From NCBI GenBank assembly GCA_035648415.1, contig DASRLO010000097.1:22892-86891 (forward strand): a stretch of 64,000 nucleotides of DNA. The letters are read 5' to 3'. The notes beneath the pieces were generated by a model, which saw only the letters and a list, made by a program, of their open reading frames with translations, was not told the DNA's origin and did no database searches. This document shows positions 1 through 8,081 of the stretch, one piece after another. The translations under genes and the position numbers were made by a program. Each line of letters begins with the position of its first letter. Position 1 is the first letter of the stretch. Source of the DNA: DATARH01 sp035648415 (GTDB taxonomy: Bacteria > Pseudomonadota > Alphaproteobacteria > ATCC43930 > CGMCC-115725).

Positions 1-2
1 TG

Positions 3-1094
3 ATCGAGGTCGGCCGCCGGCTCGACGATTGCCTGCGCGTCAGCGACCTGATCGGCCGCCTCGGCGGCGACCGCTATGGCGTCGTGCTGGCGGATTGTCG
101 CGACGACGATGCGCCGGCCGCCGCCGACAAGATTCTCCGCGCGGTCCGCGCGGCCCCGATCGCCACCGAGCGCGGCCCGGTCAGCGCGACGGTGTCGATC
201 GGCGTCGCCTCGTTTTGCAATCGCGGCTCGACCTCCTACGAAGTGATGACCCGCGCCGAATCCGCGCTTGTCGACGCGAAGCGCACCGGCCGCGACTGCC
301 ATGTCCATTTCCGGCCAAGCCTCGATCAACACGAGCGCGAGAACCGCGCCGCGGCGGTCGGCGATGCGGTGCGGTTGGCGCTGCGCCAAGATCGTGTCGT
401 CTTCGCCTTTCAGCCGGTCGTCGCCGCCGCAACCGGGGACGTCGAATATTATGAATGCCTGCTGCGTTTGCGCGACGCCAACGGAGACGTATCGGCGGCC
501 GGCGAGTTCATCCAGGAGATCGAGCAGTTCGGCTATATCCGGCTGATCGACCGGCACATTCTCGGTATGGCGGTCGCCGCTCTCGCGGCAAACCCCGGGA
601 TCACCCTCGGCTTCAACATCTCGGCGCTGACCACGGCCGACCGGGCTTGGCTGCGCTCGCTGGCGTCCCGGCTGCGCGCCCAGCCGGAACTTGCCCGCCG
701 CCTGGTGATCGAGGTCACCGAAACCGCCGCGCTTTACGACATCGAGGAATCCGCCCGTTTCATCGCTGCGCTGCGCCGCGCCGGGTGCCGTGTCGCGCTC
801 GACGATTTCGGCGCCGGCCATACCTCCTTGCAGCATTTGCAGAGTTTGCCGGTCGACATGGTCAAGATCGACCGCTCGTTCATCCAGGATATCCCAGCCA
901 ACCGGGAGAGCCAGGTATTCCTGCGCCATCTGCTGGGCTTGGCGAAGGGTTTTGGCTTCGCCACCATCGCCGAAGGCGTCGAGCGGGAGGAAGAGGCCGA
1001 AATCCTGCGCCGCGAGGGGGTCGATTTCTTTCAGGGCCATCATTTCGGCCGAGCCGCGCTGGAACCGCCCTGGCGACGTGCGACGATAGCCTAG
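3..1094 (+). CDS. GGDEF/EAL domain protein, 5' truncated by window edge
   Basis: C-terminal 363 residues of a cyclic-di-GMP signalling protein; the reading frame is open to the window start. The visible GGDEF part has GGDRY instead of GGDEF (residues 21-25), so it is probably inactive as a cyclase. The EAL domain keeps the residues needed for phosphodiesterase activity: an ECLLR version of EALLR near 151, the GFNISA asparagine, VTET, the DDFGAG pair near 267-268, VKIDRSF and AEGVE. I infer c-di-GMP hydrolysis with a degenerate GGDEF acting as a regulatory module. Its stop overlaps the end of convergent phaR by 4 bases. Confidence 0.9.
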   Translation: MEVGRRLDDCLRVSDLIGRLGGDRYGVVLADCRDDDAPAAADKILRAVRAAPIATERGPVSATVSIGVASFCNRGSTSYEVMTRAESALVDAKRTGRDCHVHFRPSLDQHERENRAAAVGDAVRLALRQDRVVFAFQPVVAAATGDVEYYECLLRLRDANGDVSAAGEFIQEIEQFGYIRLIDRHILGMAVAALAANPGITLGFNISALTTADRAWLRSLASRLRAQPELARRLVIEVTETAALYDIEESARFIAALRRAGCRVALDDFGAGHTSLQHLQSLPVDMVKIDRSFIQDIPANRESQVFLRHLLGLAKGFGFATIAEGVEREEEAEILRREGVDFFQGHHFGRAALEPPWRRATIA

Positions 1095-1696
1095 GATTTT
1101 GCCTTCGTCAGCTCGTCGAGCTGGCGGCGCATCGCGTCGAGCTGGGTTTCGAGACGCTTGAGGCGCGGGTCTTCCGGATCGGCCGCGGGGGCGGCAAATG
1201 CGGGCTGTTCGGGGCCGGCGCCGGCGGCACCATAGGGCGACAGCATTTTCAGCGCCTGCTCGAACAGCGCCATGTTCTGCTTTCCCATCTGTTCGAATTG
1301 GCCGAACGGGAAGATGCCGAACGTCGCGCGCAGCGTCTCGCGCATCTGGTCCTGGTTGCGCGCGAACGAGACCATCGCCTGCTCGAGATAGCCCGGCACC
1401 AGGAACTGCATGCTGTCGCCGTAGAACCCGATGAGCTGGCGCAGAAAGCTGATCGGCAGCAGGTTCTGACCCTTCTGCTCCTGCTCGACGATGATCTGGG
1501 TGAGCACCGAGCGGGTGATGTCCTCGCCGGTCTTGGCGTCGTGGACGATGAAATCGCCGCCGCCCTTGATCATCTTGGCGAGGTCTTCGAGCGTCACGTA
1601 GCTGCTCGTCGCCGTATTGTAGAGACGCCGATTGGCGTATTTTTTGACGACGACCGGCTTCGAACCCGCCGCCGGCTCACTGCCTGGAGTGTTCAT
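1091..1696 (-). CDS. phaR: Polyhydroxyalkanoate synthesis repressor PhaR
   Basis: Regulator that binds PHA or PHA-gene DNA and represses phasin and PHA genes. The N-terminal DNA-binding domain is typical (KKYANRRLYNTATSSYVTLEDL) and is followed by the PHB accumulation domain (LIGFYGDSMQ, VPGYLEQAM). The C-terminus is an alanine/proline linker and a short coiled coil (LKRLETQLDAMRRQLDEL). I chose the MNTPGSEP start; in-frame ATGs at 1714 and 1717 would add 6-7 residues. It is divergent from the PhaE/PhaC genes, the common arrangement for autoregulated pha loci. Confidence 0.95.
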   Translation of the reverse strand: MNTPGSEPAAGSKPVVVKKYANRRLYNTATSSYVTLEDLAKMIKGGGDFIVHDAKTGEDITRSVLTQIIVEQEQKGQNLLPISFLRQLIGFYGDSMQFLVPGYLEQAMVSFARNQDQMRETLRATFGIFPFGQFEQMGKQNMALFEQALKMLSPYGAAGAGPEQPAFAAPAADPEDPRLKRLETQLDAMRRQLDELTKAKS

Positions 1697-1830
1697 GCGC
1701 CCGGTGCCTCGCATCAACGAAAATGCTGCTCTGCAACAATACAGCGATTCCGGCCTTATGCGTCATCAATCGCGCGAAACATGCCCCGAAGACTGGGCGA
1801 ACCGCGCCGCGACGCCCTATAATCGGGGCA

Positions 1831-2202
1831 ATGACCGACGATGCCGACGCGCTGGCGCGCCGCTATTTTGCCCTGTGGGCCGAGTACCTGACGGCGCTCG
1901 TCTCCGATCCGCGGGCCGGCGAACTGCTGCAGCGCTGGATCGCGTTTACCGGCCGGTTCGCGGCGCACGTTCCCGGCGCCGCGGATGAGCACGCCGGCAG
2001 CCCCGTCGCTTTCTGGCCGCCGGTTCCAGGCGCCGCTCGACCGCCGGCTGCTGCCGCGGCCGCTGCCGGCGCATCTGGCGAGCGCGGCGCTGCTGTGGGC
2101 GAGCTCGCGCGCCGGGTTGGCGAGCTTGAGCGCCGGCTCGCCGCCCTCGAACGGCCCAAAGCTCGGAGTCCTCGCCGCGCAGATCGCACAAGCGGGCAGT
2201 GA
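1831..2202 (+). CDS. PhaE-like small subunit / PHA-associated coiled-coil protein
   Basis: 123-residue protein starting at an ATG behind a GGGGC stretch. The N-terminal half is helical and aromatic-rich (RRYFALWAEYLTALV), the middle is an Ala/Pro linker, and the C-terminus is a heptad-like helix (ELARRVGELERRLAALE). This resembles short PhaE or phasin-like accessory proteins that sit before class III-like PhaC genes. Its last 218 bases overlap the synthase ORF in another frame, where third-position GC is weaker than in the synthase frame. Role in granule or synthase assembly is inferred from position and helix pattern, not from a decisive motif. Confidence 0.6.
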   Translation: MTDDADALARRYFALWAEYLTALVSDPRAGELLQRWIAFTGRFAAHVPGAADEHAGSPVAFWPPVPGAARPPAAAAAAAGASGERGAAVGELARRVGELERRLAALERPKARSPRRADRTSGQ

Positions 2203-3226
2203 CCGGGTCGCCGCCGCGCTCGACCGCGAGCTGAAGCGCCGCGCCGAATTGTTCCTGGCCGGGTTGGAGGCCTACCGTAGGCACGGCCATAGCCGCGGCC
2301 CGGAAGAGAGGCAAGTGGCCTGGCGGAACGGCTCGACAAGGCTCCTCGATTACGGTGGTCCGGGCAGGCCGGTGCTGGTGGTGCCCTCGCTGATCAACCG
2401 CTACTACATCGTCGATCTGCTGCCCGAGCGCAGCTTCGCGCGCTTCCTGCGCGCGGCCGGGCTGCGGCCGCTGGTCGTCGATTGGGGCGAACCGGGGGAT
2501 GCGGAGCAGGGGTTTGGGCTCGACGACTATATCGCCGGCCGGCTCGACGCCGCCGCGAGCGCGGCGCTCGACCTGGCCGGCGCCCCGCTGGCGATCGCCG
2601 GCTATTGCATGGGCGGGCTGCTGGCGCTGGCGCTGGCGCAGCGGCGCATCGGGCAGATCGCCGGCCTCGCCTTGCTGGCGACGCCGTGGGATTTCCATGC
2701 CGAGCGGCCCGAGCAGGCGCGCGTTCTCGGCACGCTGGTCGAGACCGCCGCGAGCGGCGACACCCTGCCGCTCTGGATCATCCAGAGCCTCTTCCTGTCG
2801 CTCGATCCGTTTCTCGCCGAGGGCAAGTTCATCCGCTTCGCCGGGCTCGATCCCGAGAGCGAGGCGGCGCGCGATTTCGTCGCGCTCGAGGATTGGCTCA
2901 ACGACGGCGTGCCGCTCGCCGCCGGCGTCGCACGGCAGTGCGCGCTTGCGTGGTACCGCGACAACCAGCCGGGGCGGGGAGCGTGGCAGGTCGCCGGGGA
3001 GACCATCGCGCCGCGGCGCCTCGACCGGCCGGCGCTGGTCGTGGTGCCGCGGCGCGATCGCATCGTACCGCCGCGCTCGGCCGAGGCGCTGGGCGCCGTC
3101 TTGCCGCGCGCCACGACGCTGCGCCCGCCGCTCGGCCATATCGGGATGATGGCCTCCGCCGCCGCCCCGGAGCTGATCTGGGCGCCGATCGCCGAATGGC
3201 TGCATGCGAGCTTCGCTGCGGCGTAG
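1985..3226 (+). CDS. phaC: PHA synthase-family alpha/beta hydrolase (PhaC-like)
   Basis: Polymerises hydroxyacyl-CoA into polyhydroxyalkanoate. The lipase-like box is GYCMGG with nucleophile Cys208; the remaining triad members are likely Asp358 (PRRDRIVPP) and His385 (PLGHIG). A tryptophan-rich VVDWGEP segment near 166 is also typical. At 413 residues it is longer than class III PhaC (about 355) and shorter than class I (about 590), with a short N-terminal region containing PRPLPAHLASAALL. The first ATG makes a 218-base overlap with the upstream gene; a later start would shorten the N-terminus. phaA and phaB follow on the same strand. Confidence 0.88.
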   Translation: MSTPAAPSLSGRRFQAPLDRRLLPRPLPAHLASAALLWASSRAGLASLSAGSPPSNGPKLGVLAAQIAQAGSDRVAAALDRELKRRAELFLAGLEAYRRHGHSRGPEERQVAWRNGSTRLLDYGGPGRPVLVVPSLINRYYIVDLLPERSFARFLRAAGLRPLVVDWGEPGDAEQGFGLDDYIAGRLDAAASAALDLAGAPLAIAGYCMGGLLALALAQRRIGQIAGLALLATPWDFHAERPEQARVLGTLVETAASGDTLPLWIIQSLFLSLDPFLAEGKFIRFAGLDPESEAARDFVALEDWLNDGVPLAAGVARQCALAWYRDNQPGRGAWQVAGETIAPRRLDRPALVVVPRRDRIVPPRSAEALGAVLPRATTLRPPLGHIGMMASAAAPELIWAPIAEWLHASFAAA

Positions 3227-3304
3227 CTGGACTTCTTGTCGCCATCCCTTTTTGATACGAGCCGCCTGCCCACATATTACGCATCCGCCGCGAGGAGCCC
3301 AGCC

Positions 3305-4480
3305 ATGCCCGTCATCGTCATCGCCAGCGCCGCGCGGACCGCCGTCGGCGCCTTCAACGGCGGGCTCGCCAGCCTCGCGGCGCACAAATTGGGCGAGGTG
3401 GCGATCGCCGAGGCGATGCGCCGCGCCGCGGTCGAGCCGGGCGAGGTCAGCGAGGTCATCATGGGCCAGATTCTCGCCGCCGGCGAAGGCCAGAACCCGG
3501 CGCGCCAGGCGGCGGTCGGCGCCGGCATCCCGTTCGAGGCGACGGCCTACGGCGTCAATCAGCTGTGTGGCTCGGGGCTGCGCACGGTGGCGCTGGGCTA
3601 TCAGGCGATCCTCGCCGGCGACAGCGACATCGTCGTCGCCGGCGGCCAGGAAAGCATGAGCCAGGCGCCGCACTGCATGCATTTGCGCAACGGGGTCAAG
3701 ATGGGCGATGCGAAGCTCGTCGACACGATGATCAAGGACGGGCTGTGGGACGCGTTCAACGGCTACCACATGGGCAACACGGCGGAGAACGTCGCGCAGC
3801 GCTGGCAGATCACCCGCGAGCAGCAGGACGAGTTCGCGGCCGGCTCGCAGAAAAAGGCCGAGGCGGCGCAGAAGGCGGGCCGCTTCAAGGACGAGATCGT
3901 GCCGGTGAAAATCGCCTCGCGGCGCGGCGAGACCATCGTCGACACCGATGAGCATCCCAAGCACGGCACCACCTTCGAGGTGCTGGCGGCCCTGCGCCCG
4001 GCCTTCGACAAGAACGGCACGGTGACCGCGGGCAACGCCTCGGGCATCAATGACGGCGCCGCAGCGGTCGTGCTGATGACCGCCGATGCGGCGGCGAAGC
4101 GCGGGCTGACGCCGCTCGCCCGCATCGTGTCGTGGGCGACCGCGGGGGTCGATCCGGCGATCATGGGTTCCGGCCCCATTCCGGCGTCGCGCATGGCGCT
4201 GAAGAAAGCCGGGTGGTCGGTCGGCGACCTCGATCTCGTCGAGGCGAACGAGGCGTTCGCCGCGCAGGCCTGCGCGGTCGGCAAGGATCTCGGCTTCGAT
4301 CCCAACAAGCTCAACGTCAACGGCGGCGCCATCGCGCTCGGCCACCCGATCGGCGCCTCGGGGGCGCGGGTGCTGGTGACCCTGCTCTACGAGATGCAAA
4401 AGCGTGACGCCAAAAAGGGCCTCGCTACGTTATGCATTGGCGGTGGCATGGGAATTGCTATGTGCGTGGCGCGCGACTAG
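3305..4480 (+). CDS. phaA: Acetyl-CoA acetyltransferase (beta-ketothiolase)
   Basis: Condenses two acetyl-CoA to acetoacetyl-CoA, the first step of PHB synthesis. At 391 residues it matches thiolase II length. The acylated cysteine is C88 in NQLCGSGLR; the catalytic His lies in NGGAIALGHPIGASGAR and the second Cys in LCIGGGMGIAM. A GAGGAG ribosome binding site sits a few bases before the MPVIVIASAARTAVG start. It is placed between the synthase and the NADPH-dependent reductase, so the three genes cover the route from acetyl-CoA to polymer. Confidence 0.97.
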   Translation: MPVIVIASAARTAVGAFNGGLASLAAHKLGEVAIAEAMRRAAVEPGEVSEVIMGQILAAGEGQNPARQAAVGAGIPFEATAYGVNQLCGSGLRTVALGYQAILAGDSDIVVAGGQESMSQAPHCMHLRNGVKMGDAKLVDTMIKDGLWDAFNGYHMGNTAENVAQRWQITREQQDEFAAGSQKKAEAAQKAGRFKDEIVPVKIASRRGETIVDTDEHPKHGTTFEVLAALRPAFDKNGTVTAGNASGINDGAAAVVLMTADAAAKRGLTPLARIVSWATAGVDPAIMGSGPIPASRMALKKAGWSVGDLDLVEANEAFAAQACAVGKDLGFDPNKLNVNGGAIALGHPIGASGARVLVTLLYEMQKRDAKKGLATLCIGGGMGIAMCVARD

Positions 4481-4545
4481 CGCTGCCGGACAACCCGATC
4501 CGGAGCGCGAACAACGCGCTCCGGGAAATTCAGAGGGAGGAAACC

Positions 4546-5268
4546 ATGCCCAGAGTGGCGGTGGTGACGGGTGGAACGCGCGGTATCGGCCGCGCTATCG
4601 CGATCGCGCTGAAGAAGTCGGGTTACAAGGTCGCCGCCAATTACGGCAGCGATGACGCGGCGGCGGAGCAATTCCAGAACGAAAGCGGCATCCCGGTCTT
4701 CAAGTTCAACGTCGGCGATTTTGTCGAATGCGCGCGTGGCGTCGGGACGGTCGAGGCCGAACTCGGGCCGATCGAGGTGCTGGTCAACAACGCCGGTATT
4801 ACCCGAGATACGACGATCCACCGCATGAGCTTCGAGCAGTGGAACGCGGTGATCCAGACCAACCTCGCTTCGTGCTTCAACATGTCGAGGGCGGTGATCG
4901 AGGGCATGCGCGAGCGCAAGTTCGGGCGGATCGTCAATGTCGGCTCGATCAACGGCCAGGCCGGACAATACGGCCAGGTCAACTACGCCGCGGCGAAATC
5001 GGGCATCCACGGCTTCACCAAGGCACTGGCGCAGGAGGGCGCGGCGCGCGGCATCACCGTCAATGCCGTCGCCCCCGGCTATGTCGATACCGACATGGTC
5101 CGCGCGGTGCCGGCCGACGTCTTGGAAAAAATCGTCGCCCGCATCCCGGTCGGCCGCCTCGGCAAGGCCGAGGACATCGCCCGCACCGTGCTGTTCCTCG
5201 TCGCCGACGACGCCGATTTCATCACCGGCTCGACTCTCTCGGTCAACGGCGGGCAGCATATGTATTGA
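4546..5268 (+). CDS. phaB: Acetoacetyl-CoA reductase (SDR)
   Basis: Reduces acetoacetyl-CoA to (R)-3-hydroxybutyryl-CoA with NADPH. It is a classical short-chain dehydrogenase of 240 residues: nucleotide-binding TGGTRGIG near 8-15, NNAG at 81-84, catalytic Ser134, Tyr147 and Lys151 (YAAAK), and the C-terminal ITGSTLSVNGGQHMY typical of PhaB. The start has a strong GAGGGAGG upstream. The gap of about 65 bases to phaA suggests one operon. FabG is a near relative, but neighbours and C-terminal motif favour PhaB. Confidence 0.95.
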   Translation: MPRVAVVTGGTRGIGRAIAIALKKSGYKVAANYGSDDAAAEQFQNESGIPVFKFNVGDFVECARGVGTVEAELGPIEVLVNNAGITRDTTIHRMSFEQWNAVIQTNLASCFNMSRAVIEGMRERKFGRIVNVGSINGQAGQYGQVNYAAAKSGIHGFTKALAQEGAARGITVNAVAPGYVDTDMVRAVPADVLEKIVARIPVGRLGKAEDIARTVLFLVADDADFITGSTLSVNGGQHMY

Positions 5269-5280
5269 GGACCAGGTAAG

Positions 5281-5480
5281 CCATTCTGTCCGTTTTTTGT
5301 AAATCTACCGATCGAAAGAGAAAAATTTGGTAGAGATGGTTGACGGATGGTAGATTTGGCGTGATTATAAATATCGCCGCACACGAGGAGATCGTCTCTA
5401 TCGCGGAAGCGGTAGAAATGAGGTATTAGCGTTATGTTGCATACTCAGGTGCATCCCCCAAGGCGAGTGATTGAGCGACA
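5281..5480. other. AT-rich intergenic stretch with inverted repeat
   Basis: This stretch is clearly poorer in GC than the flanking genes. It contains a perfect 9-base inverted repeat, AAATCTACC at 5301-5309 and GGTAGATTT at 5349-5357, with a further GGTAGA between them. No gene is evident. The composition change suggests a short insertion after phaB, together with the small gene that follows. Confidence 0.4.
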
Positions 5481-5481
5481 A

Positions 5482-5706
5482 ATGCCGCCGCGTAACGAAA
5501 AGCACGCCAACTTTCGGCGTCTCGCTCCGGCACGCACGGAGCGTGTCCTCGAACAGTTGCGTAAACTCGCTAACCTTTCTTCGCCGAACTATGAGTTCGA
5601 CGACAGTGAGGTCGAAAAGGTTTTCGCCGCTATCGAGGAAGCAGTCGAAGAAGCGCGGGGGCGGTTCCGCCGCGGGCTGAACAAGCGCAGCCGATTCACG
5701 CTCTAG
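5482..5706 (+). CDS. Conserved small hypothetical protein
   Basis: 74-residue basic protein from MPPRNEKHANFRRL; an earlier in-frame start at 5434 would add 16 residues without visible conservation. The core has the pattern RVLEQLRKLANLSSPNYEF followed by EVEKVFAAIEEAVEEA and a basic tail. Small proteins of this pattern occur widely in alphaproteobacteria and phages, but I know no function. It sits downstream of an AT-rich stretch and upstream of two hairpins, so it may be an independent transcript. No membrane segment or signal peptide. Confidence 0.55.
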   Translation: MPPRNEKHANFRRLAPARTERVLEQLRKLANLSSPNYEFDDSEVEKVFAAIEEAVEEARGRFRRGLNKRSRFTL

Positions 5707-5715
5707 AAACGAGAC

Positions 5716-5739
5716 GGGCCCAATCCAAAGACTGGGCCC
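5716..5739 (+). terminator. Hairpin after small gene
   Basis: Perfect 7-base stem GGGCCCA/TGGGCCC enclosing a 10-base loop, just after the stop at 5706. No T-run follows directly, so it may act with the next hairpin. Confidence 0.45.
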
Positions 5740-5754
5740 ACCCGATCTGACCTC

Positions 5755-5796
5755 AGAGCCGTTTGCGGGTTGCTGCCGTGAGCGGCTCTTTCTTTT
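5755..5796 (+). terminator. Rho-independent terminator
   Basis: The stem AGAGCCG (5755-5761) pairs with CGGCTCT (5783-5789) and is followed by TTCTTTT. It ends transcription from the small gene and insulates the DUF488 gene. Confidence 0.7.
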
Positions 5797-5840
5797 AAGG
5801 TCAGTTCAAATTATGGCCGATCGCAGTAAAATTTGCAAAT

Positions 5841-6413
5841 TTGCCTGTACAGCTTGGGGCATTAGGCAATTCGGTGATCTACACCATCGGCCACTCGACG
5901 CGCTCGGCGCAGGAGCTGATCGCACTGCTTCAGGAAAATGGCGTCGATCTGCTGATCGATGTGCGCACCGTGCCGCGTTCGCGGTTCAACCCGCAATTCA
6001 ATGCCGATACGCTGCCGGCGACCTTGCATGAAGCGGGGATCGGCTATCGTCACATGCCCGCGCTCGGCGGGTTGCGGCATCGCCCGAAAGGCGCGCCGCC
6101 GTCGCCGAACGGGCTGTGGCGCAACGAGGCGTTCCAGGCTTATGCGGATTACGCGCTGACGGCGCCGTTTCGTGTTGCGCTCGCCGAACTGCGCGACCTC
6201 GCGGATGAACACACGCCGGCGATCATGTGCGCCGAAGCGGTGTGGTGGCGTTGCCATCGCCGGATCGTCGCCGACTATCTGCTCGCGGCCGGCGACGACG
6301 TCCGTCACATCATGGCGCCGGGCAAGGTCGAACCGGCGACCCTGACGCCGGGCGCCGAGCCGCAACCCGACAAGACGATCCTTTATCCGCCGACGCAGGG
6401 CGAGTTGCTTTGA
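5841..6413 (+). CDS. DUF488 family protein
   Basis: DUF488 family, about 180 residues, function uncertain. Visible family signatures are YTIGHSTRS, DVRTVPRSRFNPQF, LGGLRHRP and MCAEAVWWRCHRR, whose Cys and basic residues are the conserved core. Start is ambiguous: TTG at 5841 or GTG at 5874, the latter giving MIYTIGHS as in most homologues. It ends exactly where the convergent glutathione S-transferase gene ends, with no intergenic base. Confidence 0.88.
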   Translation: MPVQLGALGNSVIYTIGHSTRSAQELIALLQENGVDLLIDVRTVPRSRFNPQFNADTLPATLHEAGIGYRHMPALGGLRHRPKGAPPSPNGLWRNEAFQAYADYALTAPFRVALAELRDLADEHTPAIMCAEAVWWRCHRRIVADYLLAAGDDVRHIMAPGKVEPATLTPGAEPQPDKTILYPPTQGELL

Positions 6414-7022
6414 CTACCCCGTCGGCGGCTTGGTCGCCTGCATCGCCGGCGTGGCCTCGACCGCCTTGTACCAGTCGGCGAGCTTGGGGTGGCGGGTCCG
6501 CCAGCCATCATTGGGAAAGCGGAAGTCGAGATAGCCGAGGGTGCAGCCGGCGGTGATCGCGCCGATCGTGCGCGGGCCGGACAGGTCTTCGCGTTCGAGC
6601 GCGGCAAGGCCCTGGTGCGCCTTGTTCATCTGGCCCTCGGTCCAGGCGGCGTGGCGCTTTTCCTCGGGCCGCGCGGCGATCTCGTAGCGGCAGAGGATAA
6701 GCGCGTCGAGAATGCCGTCGCCCAGCGCCTGCTGGCGCAGCGCCGCCCACCGCGCCTTGCCCGCTTCCGGGAACATTTTGCCGCCGCCGGCGAGGCTGTC
6801 GAGGTACTCGCAGATCACCGGCGAATCGAACAGGATTTCGCCATCGTCGGCGACAAGCGCCGGGATTTTCATCAGTGGGTTCTCGGCGGCAAGGGTCGCG
6901 TTGGTCTCGACCGGGCTGACCGCGGTCGACAGCAACTCGATCTTGCCGGCCAGCCCCAGTTCGTGGGCGCAAACCATGACCTTGCGGACGTAGGGAGAGG
7001 CCGGATTGTGACGGAGTTTCAT
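6414..7022 (-). CDS. Glutathione S-transferase family protein
   Basis: 203 residues, two-domain GST. The N-terminal thioredoxin-like domain begins MKLRHNPASPYVRKV (S9/P10 region at the glutathione site) and contains NPLMKIPAL (cis-Pro) and DSPVICEYLD (glutathione-binding Ser-Pro/Glu-Ser turn). The helical C-terminal domain contains ITAGCTLGYLDFR. A GAGGAG lies upstream of the ATG at 7022. Longer in-frame extensions run through the palindromic repeat and are not credible. Substrate unknown; detoxification or stress role by family. Confidence 0.93.
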   Translation of the reverse strand: MKLRHNPASPYVRKVMVCAHELGLAGKIELLSTAVSPVETNATLAAENPLMKIPALVADDGEILFDSPVICEYLDSLAGGGKMFPEAGKARWAALRQQALGDGILDALILCRYEIAARPEEKRHAAWTEGQMNKAHQGLAALEREDLSGPRTIGAITAGCTLGYLDFRFPNDGWRTRHPKLADWYKAVEATPAMQATKPPTG

Positions 7023-7049
7023 AGTCGCTCCTCGAAGGCCGGATTTAAT

Positions 7050-7130
7050 CCCGCCCCCCGGCGCAAGCCGGGGCCCACGCCTCGCTGTCACGGGAGCCGA
7101 AAGATGGGCCCCGGCTTTCGCCGGGGAGCG
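7050..7130. repeat. Palindromic intergenic repeat (REP-like)
   Basis: Two hairpins with identical 7-base stems: CCCCGGC-GCAA-GCCGGGG (7056-7073) and CCCCGGC-TTTC-GCCGGGG (7109-7126). They are separated by GGCCCACGCC-type sequence. This is the pattern of dispersed intergenic elements common in high-GC alphaproteobacteria. Confidence 0.65.
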
Positions 7131-7189
7131 GGGAGGGGAAGTGCAGGCGCCTCTGCTTGCGCAGAAGGAGAGGCGTCCCGGCAGGCGAG

Positions 7190-7924
7190 TTAACCCTTCA
7201 GAGTGCGGTCCCACATCGCGAACATCTTGTCCCAGGTTTCCTCGGCGGCGAGCGTGTTGTAGATCGGCCGCTCGGGGAAGGCGAAGCCGTGCTCGGTGCC
7301 GGAGAAGGTCTTGATCTCGTGTTTGACATTGGTCTTGGCCAAGAGCTTGGCGAGGTCGCCCGGGATGTTTGGGGGCACGCTACGGTCGGTCTCGGCGAAG
7401 GCGTAGTAGAGTTCGCCCTTGATCTTGTCCAAATGCAGGTGCGGCGAATCTTCCTTGTCGGTGATGATGCCGACGCCGTAGAGCGAGGCGGCGGCCTTGA
7501 TCCTGTGTGGGAAGAACGCGGCGGCGTTGGTGATGTGCTGGCCGCTCATGCAATAGCCGACGCAGCCGACCGGGCCGGGCTTGCACTTGTCCTGCGCGTC
7601 GAGAAAGCCGAGAAGGCCGGCGGTGTCGTCCATCACCATCGCGTTGGTGAGGCTGTTCATCGCGCCGAGGAACACGGTCGCCATCTTGTCGTCGCGCCGC
7701 GGGATGTCGAAGCGCAAGCTGCCCAGCCGGTAATACATGTCCGGCAGGATCGCGAAATAGCCGTGCCGGGCGATGCGCCGCGTCATGTTGCGCAGTTCCT
7801 CGCGGATACCCGGCGCGTCCATGTAGAAGATGATGCCGGGAAAGGGGCCCGCCCCGTCCGGGCAGGCGACGAAGCTAGGGCAGCTTCCGTATTTCGTGGT
7901 GACGACGATTTCTTGTTCGTACAT
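7190..7924 (-). CDS. Dienelactone hydrolase family protein
   Basis: 244-residue alpha/beta hydrolase. The nucleophile elbow is GYCMSG with Cys125, as in dienelactone hydrolases, and the other likely triad residues are Asp in AETDRSVPP and His in GTEHGFAFP. It begins MYEQEIVVTT and has no signal peptide, so it is cytoplasmic. True substrate is unknown; family members hydrolyse lactones and small esters. Flanked by palindromic repeats on both sides. Confidence 0.9.
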   Translation of the reverse strand: MYEQEIVVTTKYGSCPSFVACPDGAGPFPGIIFYMDAPGIREELRNMTRRIARHGYFAILPDMYYRLGSLRFDIPRRDDKMATVFLGAMNSLTNAMVMDDTAGLLGFLDAQDKCKPGPVGCVGYCMSGQHITNAAAFFPHRIKAAASLYGVGIITDKEDSPHLHLDKIKGELYYAFAETDRSVPPNIPGDLAKLLAKTNVKHEIKTFSGTEHGFAFPERPIYNTLAAEETWDKMFAMWDRTLKG

Positions 7925-7992
7925 GGCGGTCTCCTCGGCCGGGGAATGGCGGGCAGAGCGTTGCGCGATCGGGCAATATTGTCAAAGCGCGT

Positions 7993-8068
7993 TATTCCCG
8001 CGAAAGTGGGTATCCACGGCGAGAGCCGCAAACGGCTGTCTCTGGGCGCCCGCTTTCGCGGGATGACG
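7993..8068. repeat. Palindromic intergenic repeat
   Basis: Begins ATTCCCGCGAAAGTGGG, then TATCCACGG, and ends CCCGCTTTCGCGGGATGAC (stem CCCGC/GCGGG at 8049-8062). The inverted ends and GGGATGAC boundary are typical of dispersed alphaproteobacterial intergenic repeats. It differs from the repeat at 7050. Confidence 0.6.
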
Positions 8069-8081
8069 AGAAAAGGCGAAA

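Noticed and set aside
1946..4399. 817-codon minus-strand open frame
   Set aside because: Antisense to phaC and phaA; long only because of high GC. Low-complexity RR/HR composition and no family pattern.
5280..5430. Riboswitch or tRNA in the AT-rich gap after phaB
   Set aside because: Only a loose 9-base inverted repeat; no cloverleaf or known aptamer pattern recognised.
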